A DNA stretch of 64,000 bases, from NCBI RefSeq assembly GCF_001976145.1, contig NZ_MOXD01000002.1:1-64000 (forward strand). Reading direction: 5' to 3'. Below are positions 1-9,618 of the stretch, one piece after another. Numbering within the stretch: position 1 is the first letter of the stretch; each line of letters starts with the position of its first letter. The position numbers were made by a program, and so were the translations under genes. The notes under the pieces are model-generated. The model saw nothing but the letters and a program-made list of their open reading frames with translations. It ran no database searches and was not told the origin of the DNA. Source of the stretch: Serratia oryzae. GTDB taxonomy: Bacteria; Pseudomonadota; Gammaproteobacteria; Enterobacterales; Enterobacteriaceae.

Positions 1-153
1 GTCCATATCAGTATCGATATCAACATCCGGCAGTCGTAAATCAACACGCACCGCCAATGTTCGATGGTGGCACAGCAAGGCTTTATCGATCGTTTCCTGT
101 ATGCGGTCCATATAGTGCTGACACAAGCGACCATGGCTGGTAATCACTTTCAT
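1..153 (-). CDS. Inovirus Gp2-like (YagK/YfjJ family) protein, N-terminal part
   Basis: Only the first 51 codons are inside the window; the gene runs off the left edge. The ATG is at 153 on the minus strand, preceded by a strong GAGGAG ribosome site. The visible protein has the motif RTLAVRVDLRLP, typical of the Gp2-like replication-associated proteins of filamentous-phage elements and of the E. coli prophage proteins YagK and YfjJ. That is family knowledge; the function here is inferred. It suggests a prophage or satellite element just outside the window, but no partner gene is visible and the spacer to its right holds no phage gene. Confidence 0.6.
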   Translation of the reverse strand, partial: MKVITSHGRLCQHYMDRIQETIDKALLCHHRTLAVRVDLRLPDVDIDTDMD

Positions 154-636
154 TTATCTTACTCCTCAATGATGGGATGACGTTGTTCACGCCGAAGCGT
201 GCATTACCATCTACAGAGCAGTAACGATTTACTGAGCCAATACCGTCGGTTGTTAAAACACATTGAATCGATAGAGATGCGTTAAGAAGAAAAAGGTAAT
301 ACGAAGACCTGCCAGGGCATGATTAACGTCACTCAGAGCGTCTGCTGAGCCATACGAAGGTGAACGGATAACAGTGCAGATTAAGGTTGATTATTAACGC
401 GTTATCTCTGTCAATTAACCCTTTATCTGGCAATATCAGCCACCGTTGAACAGAATACTGTAGAAAAGCAAAGGCCGAGGCAGATATAGCCATTCTCTTG
501 CAGTTTTCCCCCTCTCTTCACTCGGCTTGAATTGTCACTGACGGAAAACATTAATAAACTTAAATTTTCTGTTATACAAATTTTTCAGGCGTTTTCGGTG
601 TTACTTTCATTGCCTACATTTGCAATGGAGGTATTT
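154..636. other. Gene-free spacer, 483 bp
   Basis: This stretch separates the Gp2-like gene from the hydroxyisourate hydrolase gene. I see no credible reading frame, tRNA or attachment-site repeat. It should hold the two divergent promoters, but no clear -35/-10 pair stands out. Confidence 0.5.
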
Positions 637-1041
637 ATGAAAGTATTCATTCCGATCCTGTTAGCGGCGTGCAGTTTTTCGGCCATGGCGGCGGGCACGC
701 CTAATCCGCTCAGTGTGCACGTACTCAACCAGCAGACCGGCCTGCCATCCAAAGGTGTGGTGGTCGAGTTGGAAAAGCAACAGGGCAACGGTTGGACGCG
801 CCTGGCACAGGCGGTGACCAATGACGATGGCCGTATTGGCGCACTGTATCCGGCAGGCAAGGATATGGATGCCGGGGTCTATAAGGTCACGTTTAAAACC
901 GGGGATTACTTTTCTGCCATCAAGCAAGAAACGTTTTTCCCGGAAGTCTCGGTTATTTTTAACGTCAGCACCACTAATCAGAAACTGCATATTCCTCTGT
1001 TGTTGAGCCAATATGGCTATTCCACCTACCGAGGAAGCTGA
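637..1041 (+). CDS. hiuH: 5-hydroxyisourate hydrolase, periplasmic (transthyretin-like)
   Basis: HiuH hydrolyses 5-hydroxyisourate, the product of urate oxidation, to OHCU. The 134-residue protein is a transthyretin-like domain with the diagnostic C-terminal YRGS tetrapeptide at residues 131-134. An N-terminal signal peptide (residues 1-18, ending AMA) predicts export to the periplasm, as for E. coli YedX/HiuH. The ATG at 637 is preferred over the in-frame TTG at 532 because it has an ATGGAGGT ribosome site just upstream and begins the signal peptide. No other urate gene is nearby, so it stands alone. Confidence 0.92.
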   Translation: MKVFIPILLAACSFSAMAAGTPNPLSVHVLNQQTGLPSKGVVVELEKQQGNGWTRLAQAVTNDDGRIGALYPAGKDMDAGVYKVTFKTGDYFSAIKQETFFPEVSVIFNVSTTNQKLHIPLLLSQYGYSTYRGS

Positions 1042-1047
1042 TTATTT

Positions 1048-1080
1048 AGCGCGGGAACGGCGCAATACCGTTCCCGCGCT
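1048..1080. terminator. Bidirectional terminator between hiuH and nbaD
   Basis: A perfect 13-bp stem (AGCGCGGGAACGG and its complement) with a 7-base loop sits between two convergent genes. It lacks a long T run, but the position suits termination from both sides. Confidence 0.7.
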
Positions 1081-1082
1081 AC

Positions 1083-2071
1083 CTACGCTAGAGAAAAAAA
1101 CGAACGTGCGTTTGCCGCCAGAATCTGGCGTTTGCTCTCTTCAGGCAGGGCTGAATGGCTGACCAGATGCCCCACCTGCTGCTCACCTAGCGGGAATGGT
1201 GCATCCGAGCCCAACATCACCCGATCGGCCCCCATAGTCTCCACCAGCAGTTGCAACGCCCGCGGGTCAAACACCGCAGAGTCGACGTAGAAACGATCTA
1301 AGTAGCTCGAAGGCTTCTGCGGGCAATCTTCACGCACGATATCGCGCTGTTCCCAAGCGTTGTCCACTCGGCCCATCAGGTAGGCAAAGCTGCCGCCCCC
1401 GTGGGCAAAACACAGCTTCAGGTTGCGCGGCAGGCGCTCGAAGGCACCGGAGAGGATCAGCGACAGGATCGCCAACTGCGTCTCTGCCGGCATCGCCACC
1501 AGCCATGGCAGCATCCACTTCTTCATGCGATCTGCGCCGCCCATCATATCCCAAGGGTGTACCAACACCGGGATCTCCTCCCTAGCGCAGTGGGTCAGAA
1601 AGGTAATCAGCGACTCATGATCCAGATCTTTCGCCCCCACGTGGTTGCCGATCTGCACGCCAATATGGCCGCACGCCTTTGCCCGGCTGGCTTCGCGGCA
1701 GGCGGCATCGCTATCCTGCAACGGCACCTGCGCCAGCACCTTCAAACGCTGCGGGTTGGCAGAGGCCATTTCCAGCGCCTTGTCGTTCATCAGTTGCGCC
1801 CAGGGCAGGGCGCGTTCAATGGCGACGTCGTAGGCAAACATCACCGGCGTGGCACACATGATCTGAATATCGATCTGCTGCTCATCCAGATGTTCCAGTC
1901 GGCGTTCGGCATCCCACAGTGCGTCATAAACCGGGCGGAATGGTTGATTGTTCAACATGATCTGGCCTTCGCGCCCGTGGGTTGCCAGCCAGGGAGCCCG
2001 TTCAACGTCCAGTCTGGCGGCCTCTTGCTGGCTGATTTTCGGGAAGAAGTGCGAGTGAATATCTATTTTCA

Positions 2072-2072
<1 letters not shown>
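1083..2072 (-). CDS. nbaD: 2-amino-3-carboxymuconate-6-semialdehyde decarboxylase (ACMSD)
   Basis: This 329-residue amidohydrolase-family protein should decarboxylate the ring-cleavage product of 3-hydroxyanthranilate to 2-aminomuconate 6-semialdehyde. The metal-binding pattern is visible: DIHSHFF near the N-terminus (His6, His8), a VHPWDMMG block near residue 173, an AHGGGS block near 224 and GSDAPFP near 289. It is the last gene of the seven-gene minus-strand operon, and its ATG overlaps the stop of the dioxygenase gene by one base (TGATG), so translation is probably coupled. The neighbouring 3-hydroxyanthranilate dioxygenase is what separates ACMSD from other members of the superfamily. 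Confidence 0.92.
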
Positions 2073-2680
<608 letters not shown>

Positions 2681-2683
2681 TTA

Positions 2684-3100
2684 TTATTGTGGTTTATAGG
2701 CGATCGCTTTGATTTCAATGAGCAAGTGCGGGTGCGGCAACTGATGTACCGCGACGGTGGTGCGAGTCGGGCCATCGTAGTCAAAATACTCGGCATACAC
2801 CGCGTTATAACCGGCAAAATCATTCATATTGACCAGAAATGCGCTGATCTCGACCACATCATTCAGATCGGCACCGACACTGTGCAGAATATCGCGGATA
2901 TTATCGAGTACCGCGCGGGTCTGCACGTCGATGTCCAAACGGGTGGCACCCATGGCGTCTACTTCCGCGCCGGCAATACTGTTGTCCGGCAATCTTGAAC
3001 TGGTGCCGGAGACAAACAGAAAGTCACCGGCCCGCTTCACGTGTGGAAAGCGCCCGCGCGGGGTCGCTTTGCCTTTAACCACTACCGCCTGGTTGCTCAT
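2684..3100 (-). CDS. nbaF: 2-aminomuconate deaminase (RidA/YjgF family)
   Basis: This 138-residue protein belongs to the RidA/YjgF fold, but its context makes it the 2-aminomuconate deaminase that releases ammonia to give 4-oxalocrotonate. Visible family features are the [15 protein letters not shown] block and the [11 protein letters not shown] region near the C-terminus. The start overlaps the stop of the decarboxylase gene upstream in an ATGA junction, and 42 bases separate it from nbaC. A generic RidA imine deaminase would look similar, so the specific activity rests on the operon. Confidence 0.88.
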   Translation of the reverse strand: MSNQAVVVKGKATPRGRFPHVKRAGDFLFVSGTSSRLPDNSIAGAEVDAMGATRLDIDVQTRAVLDNIRDILHSVGADLNDVVEISAFLVNMNDFAGYNAVYAEYFDYDGPTRTTVAVHQLPHPHLLIEIKAIAYKPQ

Positions 3101-3879
3101 AGTTCACCTCTGGTATGAAATGCTGTCCGGCCAAAACCGGAGATATCGACGCTGACGTGCAGCCTGGGATAAAGTGCTTCGGCGGCGGTCGCTGCACCCG
3201 CCAGAATCACCGATCCCGCAGGCAGCGTGCGCTCTTGCTGATGCAACAGGCTGGCGATCTGCACCAGCGCACGCAGCGGATGCCCGAGGATCGCCGCCGT
3301 GCTGCCAACCTGCAGCGCGCGGCCGTTAAAGTTCATCACCACGCCGAGGTTATCAATGGCGCGTTGCGGGCTCTGCAATGCGCCAACGACAAATTTGGCG
3401 GATGAACAGTTGTCGGCCACCACGTCTTCCAGGGTGAAGCGGAAGTCCCGATAGCGGGAATCGATGATCTCCAGCGCCGGGCCCACTCCTTCCAGTACCG
3501 ACCCTGCTTCCGCCAAGGAGAGCGGACTGTTGATCTCTTTGCGGGTGATAAAGTAGATCTCAGGCTCAACGCGCGGGTGGATCAGCTCGCGCAGATCCAG
3601 CTCTCCCCCTTCTTCAATCTGCATGGCGTCGGTCAGTTCGCCCCAGATCAGGTGTTCAACACCCATCTGCTGCATTTTTGCGCGGCTGGTAAAACCCAGC
3701 TTCAGGCCGACTCGCCGCTCACCGCGCTGTTCGCGCAGGCGGATCCCTTCGGCCTGCACGCGGTAGGCGGTGGCAAGATCGAGCGTTACCTGCCCGGTTA
3801 ACTGGGCTGCGGCTTCCTGGCGCAGCGTGGCCTGGTCCAACTGGGTGGCCAAGGTGGTTAAATCCATAACGTTGCTCAT
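3097..3879 (-). CDS. nbaG: 4-oxalocrotonate (2-oxo-3-hexenedioate) decarboxylase
   Basis: The 260-residue protein is of the fumarylacetoacetate hydrolase-like decarboxylase/hydratase family (DmpH/MhpD relatives). It should decarboxylate 4-oxalocrotonate to 2-oxopent-4-enoate. Family features are [14 protein letters not shown], the acidic EPEIYFI strand and the [12 protein letters not shown] motif. The ATG at 3879 is chosen because it overlaps the upstream aldolase stop (ATGA); the frame is open further upstream, but that extension is arginine-rich and lies entirely inside the aldolase gene. A paralogous hydratase is encoded at the other end of the operon, as in other meta-cleavage clusters. 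Confidence 0.9.
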   Translation of the reverse strand: MSNVMDLTTLATQLDQATLRQEAAAQLTGQVTLDLATAYRVQAEGIRLREQRGERRVGLKLGFTSRAKMQQMGVEHLIWGELTDAMQIEEGGELDLRELIHPRVEPEIYFITRKEINSPLSLAEAGSVLEGVGPALEIIDSRYRDFRFTLEDVVADNCSSAKFVVGALQSPQRAIDNLGVVMNFNGRALQVGSTAAILGHPLRALVQIASLLHQQERTLPAGSVILAGAATAAEALYPRLHVSVDISGFGRTAFHTRGEL

Positions 3880-4907
3880 GCGGTTTTCTCCGGTTGCCCG
3901 TTGCGTTGTGCCAGCAAATCCAGGGCGACATCGACGATCATATCTTCCTGGCCGCCCACCATGCGGCGGCGACCAACCTCGAGTAAAATATCGGCGGCTT
4001 TGAGCTGATAGCGTTCCGCGGCGCTCTCGGCGTGGCGCAGGAAGCTGGAATAAACCCCGGCGTAACCCAGCGACAGGCTTTCGCGATCGACGCGTACCGG
4101 GCGATCCTGCAATGGCCGCACCAGATCGTCGGCCGCGTCCATCAGTTGCAACAGATCGCAACCGTGGTTCCAGCCCAGGCGTTCGGCGGTGGCGATAAAC
4201 ACCTCGAGCGGCGCATTGCCGGCCCCGGCCCCCATGCCTGAAAGGCTGGCATCCACGCGGTGGCAGCCTTCTTCCACCGCAACGATGGAGTTGGCAACGC
4301 CGAGCGCCAGATTGTGGTGAGCGTGCATGCCCAGTTCAGTGTTCTCGTTGAGCACTTCGCGCAGGGCGCGGAAGCGATCGCGGATATCCTGCATCAGCAT
4401 GGCACCGCCGGAGTCGACTACATAAATGCAGGTGGCACCGTAGGACTCCATCAGCTTGGCCTGCTGCGCCAGTTTCTGCGGCTCTGCCATATGGGACATC
4501 ATCAGAAAACCCACGGTATCCATGCCCAGTTCGCGGGCATAGGCAATGTGCTGGCGTGAAATATCGGCCTCGGTGCTGTGAGTGGCGACGCGCACCACGC
4601 GGGCACCGGCGTCATAGGCATTACGCAAATCATGTACCGTGCCGATACCCGGCAGCAGCAGCGTGGCGATCTTGGCGTTGCTGACTGATTCTGCCGCAGC
4701 GGCAATCCACTCAACGTCGCTGTGCGCACCAAAGCCGTAGTTGAGGCTGGAACCGGATAAACCGTCGCCGTGTGCTACCTCGATCGAAGCCACCCCGGCG
4801 CGATCCAGCGCGCTGGCGATCTGCCGCACCTGTGGCAACGAATAGCGGTGGCGCATGACGTGGGAACCGTCACGCAGGGTCACGTCGGAGATATACAGTT
4901 GTTTCAT
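3876..4907 (-). CDS. nbaI: 4-hydroxy-2-oxovalerate aldolase
   Basis: This 343-residue class II DmpG/MhpE-type aldolase cleaves 4-hydroxy-2-oxovalerate to pyruvate and acetaldehyde. The N-terminal DVTLRDGSH motif carries the metal-binding aspartate and catalytic arginine, and [14 protein letters not shown] supplies the metal-binding histidines. It follows the acetaldehyde dehydrogenase by 2 bases. In this family the two proteins form a channelling complex that passes acetaldehyde directly, which fits the tight pairing. Confidence 0.95.
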   Translation of the reverse strand: MKQLYISDVTLRDGSHVMRHRYSLPQVRQIASALDRAGVASIEVAHGDGLSGSSLNYGFGAHSDVEWIAAAAESVSNAKIATLLLPGIGTVHDLRNAYDAGARVVRVATHSTEADISRQHIAYARELGMDTVGFLMMSHMAEPQKLAQQAKLMESYGATCIYVVDSGGAMLMQDIRDRFRALREVLNENTELGMHAHHNLALGVANSIVAVEEGCHRVDASLSGMGAGAGNAPLEVFIATAERLGWNHGCDLLQLMDAADDLVRPLQDRPVRVDRESLSLGYAGVYSSFLRHAESAAERYQLKAADILLEVGRRRMVGGQEDMIVDVALDLLAQRNGQPEKTA

Positions 4908-4909
4908 CT

Positions 4910-5857
4910 TTATGCTCCCTGATGCTGCAGCAGACGCGCGGCGATGTGTTCACCGCAGGCCAAGGCGGCTGACGTCATGATGTCGAGATTGCCTGCATAG
5001 GCGGGCAGGTAGTGGGCAGCCCCCTCCACTTCGAGGAAGATCGAGGCTTTCAGGCCACCTTCTGGCCCCAGATCTGGGTAGTAGCGAGCATCGGCCGGTG
5101 AGATAGTTTCAAACTGTACTTCCTGCTTCAGCCGATAGCCGGGCACATACTCTTGTACCCTGGCCGCCATAGCGGTAACCGCCGCGCTGATAGCGTGCGG
5201 ATCGCAGGGCGGCGTCAGGCAGAAAACGGTATCGCGCATCATCAGTGGCGGTTCGGCCGGGTTGAGGATAATGATGGCCTTGCCGCGCCGGGCTCCCCCC
5301 ACGGTTTGCAGCGCCTGTGAGGTAGTTTCGGTGAATTCATCGATATTGGCGCGGGTGCCGGGGCCGGCGGAACGGCTGGCGATCGACGCCACGATCTCGG
5401 CGTAGTAAACGTCGGTGACGCTGGCGACGGCGGCCACCATCGGAATCGTGGCTTGCCCACCGCAGGTGACCATATTCAGGTTTGATGCATCGCCCTGGCT
5501 TTGCAGGTTCACCACCGGCACCACGTAGGGGCCAATGGCTGCCGGGGTGAGATCGATCACCCGCACGCCGTGCTGTTGCAGCAGTTGGTTATGATGCGCG
5601 TGGGCACCAGCGGAGGTGGCGTCAAACACCACTTTAATGGCACCGAAATCCGGCAGGGCCAGCAGCCCGTCAATGCCTTCATGGGTTGTCGCCACCCCGA
5701 GCCGATTGGCGCGTGCCAGGCCGTCTGAGGCGGGATCGATGCCGACCATAGCTGCCATTTTCAAGCGCTGGCCGTGGCGCAGGATCTTGATCATCAGATC
5801 GGTGCCGATGTTGCCTGAGCCGATAATGGCGGCAGAAATCTGTGCGCAGTGGTTCAT
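4910..5857 (-). CDS. nbaJ: Acetaldehyde dehydrogenase, acylating
   Basis: The 315-residue protein matches DmpF/MhpF: an N-terminal Rossmann motif [14 protein letters not shown], the catalytic-cysteine segment [15 protein letters not shown] and the downstream [16 protein letters not shown] block. It converts acetaldehyde, NAD+ and CoA to acetyl-CoA, finishing the pathway with its aldolase partner. Its start overlaps the hydratase stop by four bases (ATGA). Confidence 0.95.
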   Translation of the reverse strand: MNHCAQISAAIIGSGNIGTDLMIKILRHGQRLKMAAMVGIDPASDGLARANRLGVATTHEGIDGLLALPDFGAIKVVFDATSAGAHAHHNQLLQQHGVRVIDLTPAAIGPYVVPVVNLQSQGDASNLNMVTCGGQATIPMVAAVASVTDVYYAEIVASIASRSAGPGTRANIDEFTETTSQALQTVGGARRGKAIIILNPAEPPLMMRDTVFCLTPPCDPHAISAAVTAMAARVQEYVPGYRLKQEVQFETISPADARYYPDLGPEGGLKASIFLEVEGAAHYLPAYAGNLDIMTSAALACGEHIAARLLQHQGA

Positions 5858-6666
5858 TGTGCGCCTCCTGCGGCCTGTGCAAAGCGAGCGCTGACCTGGC
5901 CAACACCTTCAATGCGTGCGGTAAACACCTCTCCTGCGCTGGCAGCCACCATCGGCCCCAGCGCACCGGTGAGAATAATATCGCCAGCCCGCAGTGCATC
6001 ACCGCGCTGTGCCAGCGTATCCGCCAGCCACAGCGCAGCGCGCAGCGGGTTGCCTAGGCAGGCGGCACCGGCACCTACAGAAACCGGCTCACCTGCGCGC
6101 TCCAGCACCATGCCGCAACCGAGTAGGTCCACGTCTTTCAACCGCACCGGGCGGTTACCCAGCACGAACAGGCCACAGGAGGCGTTATCGGCAATGGTAT
6201 CGGCCAATGAGATATCCCAATCGGCAATGCGGCTGTCGACAACTTCGATGGCGGGCAGCAGATAGGCGGTGGCGCGGATCAGATCGGCGAGGGTGTGTTT
6301 TTCGTGGGGCAGATCCTGCTCAAGCACCAGCACGATCTCGGCTTCCACCTTGGGCTGGATCAGGCGGCCAGCGGCAATTTCCTCTCCGTCACACAGCGCC
6401 ATATCGGCGAACAGCCGGCCAAAATCCGGTTGGTCGACACCCAGTTGCTTTTGCACCGCAGGTGAGGTGAGGCCGATTTTGCTGCCAACCAGGCGGCGGC
6501 CTTGCTTGATCTGGTGGTCGTTATTCAAGCGCTGCACCGCATAGGCAGCATCGATATCGTTGCAACCAATCAGGTTGCGCACCGGCGCACAGGGCTGGCC
6601 GCTGCTGGCCGCCTGCCTGAGCATGTTGGCGGCTTCATAATATTCAGGCTTCAGTGAGTTTGACAC
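5854..6666 (-). CDS. nbaH: 2-oxopent-4-enoate hydratase
   Basis: This 270-residue MhpD/DmpE-type hydratase adds water to 2-oxopent-4-enoate to give 4-hydroxy-2-oxovalerate. Family features are [13 protein letters not shown], the [10 protein letters not shown] strand and the [13 protein letters not shown] motif. It is the first gene of the minus-strand operon. The GTG at 6666 is chosen over the GTG at 6690 because it has AGGAG six bases upstream and gives the usual family length of about 269 residues. Leader DNA up to the LysR gene holds the 29-bp motif at 6785. Confidence 0.9.
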   Translation of the reverse strand: MSNSLKPEYYEAANMLRQAASSGQPCAPVRNLIGCNDIDAAYAVQRLNNDHQIKQGRRLVGSKIGLTSPAVQKQLGVDQPDFGRLFADMALCDGEEIAAGRLIQPKVEAEIVLVLEQDLPHEKHTLADLIRATAYLLPAIEVVDSRIADWDISLADTIADNASCGLFVLGNRPVRLKDVDLLGCGMVLERAGEPVSVGAGAACLGNPLRAALWLADTLAQRGDALRAGDIILTGALGPMVAASAGEVFTARIEGVGQVSARFAQAAGGAQ

Positions 6667-6784
6667 ATGGCTCTCCTGTTTGTGTACCACGGCTCACTCC
6701 AGGTGGCCGTGGGCGATATTCCTTGCTGATTTGCAATAGCCGGGTGTTGGGCATAGTGGCAGTCTAACCAGCCTGGCAATAAGC

Positions 6785-6813
6785 GAAAATGAATAAAGGG
6801 GCTTTTGCTATTC
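6785..6813. promoter_or_regulatory. Candidate LysR-type operator, copy 1 (nbaH/regulator divergent region)
   Basis: The 29 bases contain an inverted repeat GAATA-N13-TATTC. The reverse complement recurs at 7864-7892 with 26 of 29 positions identical. It lies about 120-150 bp upstream of the nbaH start and 70-95 bp upstream of the regulator start. Both copies have the same orientation relative to the operon they precede. Binding by the neighbouring LysR protein is inferred. Confidence 0.72.
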
Positions 6814-6879
6814 CCTAAAGTTATGCCATAGTCGCCGAGTGCACTGTTTGGGTCAGACGACTTTCAGGAGTAAACAGCA

Positions 6880-7860
6880 ATGACTGAACGCGCCCCTTTT
6901 ACCGTCAGCGACATGATCCTCAACCGCCTCAAGCTGCGCCCGCTGCTGATTTTTGACCGGGTATTGCGTAATCAATCCATTGCGCGCGCGGCGCGGGAAC
7001 TGAATCTGACGCAGCCCGCGGTGACCAAAGCGATCCGCGAGCTGGAACAGCAGTTGGATACGGTGCTGTTTGATCGTAACAACCGCGGCGTGACGCCCAC
7101 CGACTGTGGGGTGCTGTTGGGGGAACGGGTGAAATCGGTGATTGCCGAGCTGCGTTACCTGACCGATGAGCTGAATACCTTTAAAGGCGGCGTGGTGGGC
7201 CATGTGGTGGTCGGAACCCAGATCTCCGCCAGTGCCCGTTTGCTGCCGCGCGCCATCCTGCTGTTGAAAGCGCGCGCGCCGAAAATCCTGGTAACGGTGC
7301 GGGAAGGGCCGCAGGATTATCTGTTCCCTGCGCTGGCCAGCGGTGAGTTGGACGTGGTGGTTGGGCGCTTGCCGGAGCCTGATGCGCCGCTGACCGCCAG
7401 AATGGCCTTGAGCCACCGAGCGCTGTATCGCAACAGCCTATGCGTGGTTGCCGGTGGCCACCATCCGCTGGTCAATCAAAGCGATCTCAACCCGCACCAC
7501 CTTGCCGAATGGCCGTGGATCCTGCCGCCGCTGGATTCGCCCGCCCGGCGGGTGGCCGATCATTTCTTCAAAGAGTCCGGGTTACCCGCCCCGGAAAATA
7601 TCGTCGAATCCCTGTCGCTGCTGACCAACGTCAACCTGCTGGTGGATTCCTCGTTTCTTGGGCTGATGCCCACGGCAGCGGCGCGGCGTTTTATTGCCGC
7701 GGGGCTGTTGAGCCAACTGCCGCTGGGGGACGTGGGCCCACCGGCAGAAGTGGGCTTTTCGATCCGCCAGGATAAACCGTTGACCCCGGCGAGCCGGCAA
7801 CTGATCGAATGCCTTAAGCTGGCGGTGCAGGAAGATCCGGTGCTGCCTGGCTATAACTAA
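6880..7860 (+). CDS. LysR-family regulator of the 3-hydroxyanthranilate genes
   Basis: The 326-residue protein has an N-terminal winged helix-turn-helix (about residues 20-80, with RNQSIARAARELNLTQPAVTKAIRELE) and a C-terminal periplasmic-binding-like effector domain. It reads most like the GbpR/PcaQ branch of LysR regulators. It is divergent from the nba operon, the usual arrangement for an activator that also represses itself. The likely inducer is a pathway intermediate, which is inference. It is probably the functional counterpart of Pseudomonas NbaR, but orthology is not established, so no symbol is given. Confidence 0.88.
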   Translation: MTERAPFTVSDMILNRLKLRPLLIFDRVLRNQSIARAARELNLTQPAVTKAIRELEQQLDTVLFDRNNRGVTPTDCGVLLGERVKSVIAELRYLTDELNTFKGGVVGHVVVGTQISASARLLPRAILLLKARAPKILVTVREGPQDYLFPALASGELDVVVGRLPEPDAPLTARMALSHRALYRNSLCVVAGGHHPLVNQSDLNPHHLAEWPWILPPLDSPARRVADHFFKESGLPAPENIVESLSLLTNVNLLVDSSFLGLMPTAAARRFIAAGLLSQLPLGDVGPPAEVGFSIRQDKPLTPASRQLIECLKLAVQEDPVLPGYN

Positions 7861-7863
7861 ACA

Positions 7864-7892
7864 GAATAGCAAAGCCCACTTTATTCATTTTC
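7864..7892. promoter_or_regulatory. Candidate LysR-type operator, copy 2 (upstream of the aldehyde dehydrogenase)
   Basis: This is the inverted counterpart of 6785-6813, with three mismatches in 29. It begins just after the regulator stop codon and lies about 130-155 bp upstream of the dehydrogenase start, nearly the same distance as copy 1 from nbaH. Weaker similarity continues downstream of both copies (CTTATT, then a TTA-ACTG block), as if two promoters share one architecture. Confidence 0.72.
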
Positions 7893-8018
7893 AACTTATT
7901 TCAACGGCTCCTTACACTGAGTAACGATACCCAGCCGAAGGTTCCTGCAACGGCGTTGCATTCAGACGCGAATGAAAGGTTCCTTCGTGCTGATTTGTGA
8001 CTCAGGAGGAACAGTGCC

Positions 8019-9491
8019 GTGGCAACTTATCAATCCGCACCGGATTTACCCTTGTATATCGACGGGCAGTTTGTCGATGGGTTCCGGCAGTTCGACAATA
8101 TCAGCCCGGTTGACGGGCATCTGGTTTCACGCGTTGCCGAAGCCAGTGAGGCGCAGGTCGCCGCAGCGGTAAAGGCCGCACAGGCCGCGCTATCTGGGCC
8201 TTGGGGGCAACTGAGCGTGCCCGCGCGTGCTGCGCTGATGCACCGGGTGGCCGATGGCATCGAAGCCCGTTTTGAAGAGTTTGTCGCGGCCGAAGTGGCG
8301 GACACCGGGCGGCCAGAAAACCTGGCACGCACGCTGGATGTGCCACGCGCTATTGCTAACTTCCGCACCTTTGCCGATTTGGCGGCCACGTCGGTCAGCG
8401 AATGCTGCGAAACCCCGCAGGCAGACGGCGGCCTGCTGTTCAACTATACGGTGCGTAAGCCCCTTGGCGTTGTTGCCGTGATCTCCCCTTGGAACCTGCC
8501 GCTGCTGTTACTGACCTGGAAACTCGGGCCAGCGCTGGCGATGGGGAACACCGTAGTGTGCAAACCCTCGGAAGAAACCCCGTCTTCGGCCACCTTGTTG
8601 GCAGAAGTGATGCACGCGGTTGGCCTGCCCGCCGGGGTATTTAACCTGATCCACGGTTTTGGCCCCGGTTCGGCGGGGGAGTTTCTCACCCGTCAGCCGG
8701 AGATCGCCGCCGTCTCCTTTACCGGTGAATCCCGTACCGGTAGCGCGATCATGAAAGCGGTGGCGGACGGTGTCAAAGAGGTTTCCTTCGAACTGGGCGG
8801 GAAAAACGCGGCGGTGGTGTTTGCCGATGCCGATTTTGACGCCGCCGTGGCAGGCGTGGCGCGCTCCTCGTTCTTTAATACCGGGCAGGTGTGCCTGTGC
8901 TCTGAGCGGGTGTATGTCGAACGGCCGATCTTCGATCGCTTTGTGGCAGCGCTGAAGGAGCGAGCCGAAGCTTTGAAGATCGGTTATCCCAATGAAGCTG
9001 GGGTGGAGCTTGGCCCGCTGGTGTCACAAAAACACCGGGATAAAGTGCTTTCCTACTTTGCGCTGGCGCGAACCGAAGGCGCTAACCTGATCACCGGCGG
9101 TGACGTGCCGCTATTCGGCGATGCCCGTGATAATGGTTCTTGGGTACGTCCGACCATCTGGACCGGGTTGGGTGACGATGCGCGCTGCGTACGGGAAGAG
9201 ATCTTCGGGCCGGTGTGCCATATCGCGCCTTTCGATGATGAAGAAGAGGTGCTGGCGCGGGTTAACGACAGCCAATACGGCCTGGCCTGCGCGCTGTGGA
9301 CCAGCCAGGTGGGGCGCGCACATCGTCTGGCGCGGCGTGTTCACACCGGGATTGTCTGGGTTAACAGTTGGTATGCCCGCGATCTGCGCACCCCGTTTGG
9401 CGGCAGCAAGCTGTCGGGGATGGGGCGTGAAGGTGGCCGCCATTCACTCGATTTTTATTCTGAAATCAGCAACATCTGTATAAAACTATAA
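8019..9491 (+). CDS. nbaE: 2-aminomuconate-6-semialdehyde (2-hydroxymuconic semialdehyde) dehydrogenase
   Basis: This 490-residue NAD-dependent aldehyde dehydrogenase is the missing step between ACMSD and the deaminase. Visible landmarks are the cofactor/oxyanion segment VISPWNLPLLL, the FTGESRTGS loop, the ELGGK glutamate motif, the catalytic Cys292 in NTGQVCLC and the C-terminal PFGGSKLSG block. The start is a GTG at 8019 with AGGAGG nine bases upstream. It is transcribed apart from the minus-strand operon but shares its 29-bp upstream motif. The specific substrate rests on that context. Confidence 0.88.
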   Translation: MATYQSAPDLPLYIDGQFVDGFRQFDNISPVDGHLVSRVAEASEAQVAAAVKAAQAALSGPWGQLSVPARAALMHRVADGIEARFEEFVAAEVADTGRPENLARTLDVPRAIANFRTFADLAATSVSECCETPQADGGLLFNYTVRKPLGVVAVISPWNLPLLLLTWKLGPALAMGNTVVCKPSEETPSSATLLAEVMHAVGLPAGVFNLIHGFGPGSAGEFLTRQPEIAAVSFTGESRTGSAIMKAVADGVKEVSFELGGKNAAVVFADADFDAAVAGVARSSFFNTGQVCLCSERVYVERPIFDRFVAALKERAEALKIGYPNEAGVELGPLVSQKHRDKVLSYFALARTEGANLITGGDVPLFGDARDNGSWVRPTIWTGLGDDARCVREEIFGPVCHIAPFDDEEEVLARVNDSQYGLACALWTSQVGRAHRLARRVHTGIVWVNSWYARDLRTPFGGSKLSGMGREGGRHSLDFYSEISNICIKL

Positions 9492-9618
9492 TCGACCACC
9501 GGCCGCTGCCAAGCCGGTTGGCGGCCCGCTGTGTCTGGCCCCCGGCCCACATAAGGCGAGCAGCAGGAACACCTGACGCTTGACGTATGACGGGCATCGC
9601 TGACAGGAGCTTTACCTC

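Noticed and set aside
3880-4161. N-terminal extension of the oxalocrotonate decarboxylase by 94 codons
   Set aside because: The extension is arginine-rich out-of-frame aldolase sequence; the ATGA overlap at 3876-3879 gives the normal start.
6808-6831. CTAT-N16-ATAG as the LysR site
   Set aside because: It is not repeated at the second promoter, while the GAATA-N13-TATTC motif is, so the latter was preferred.
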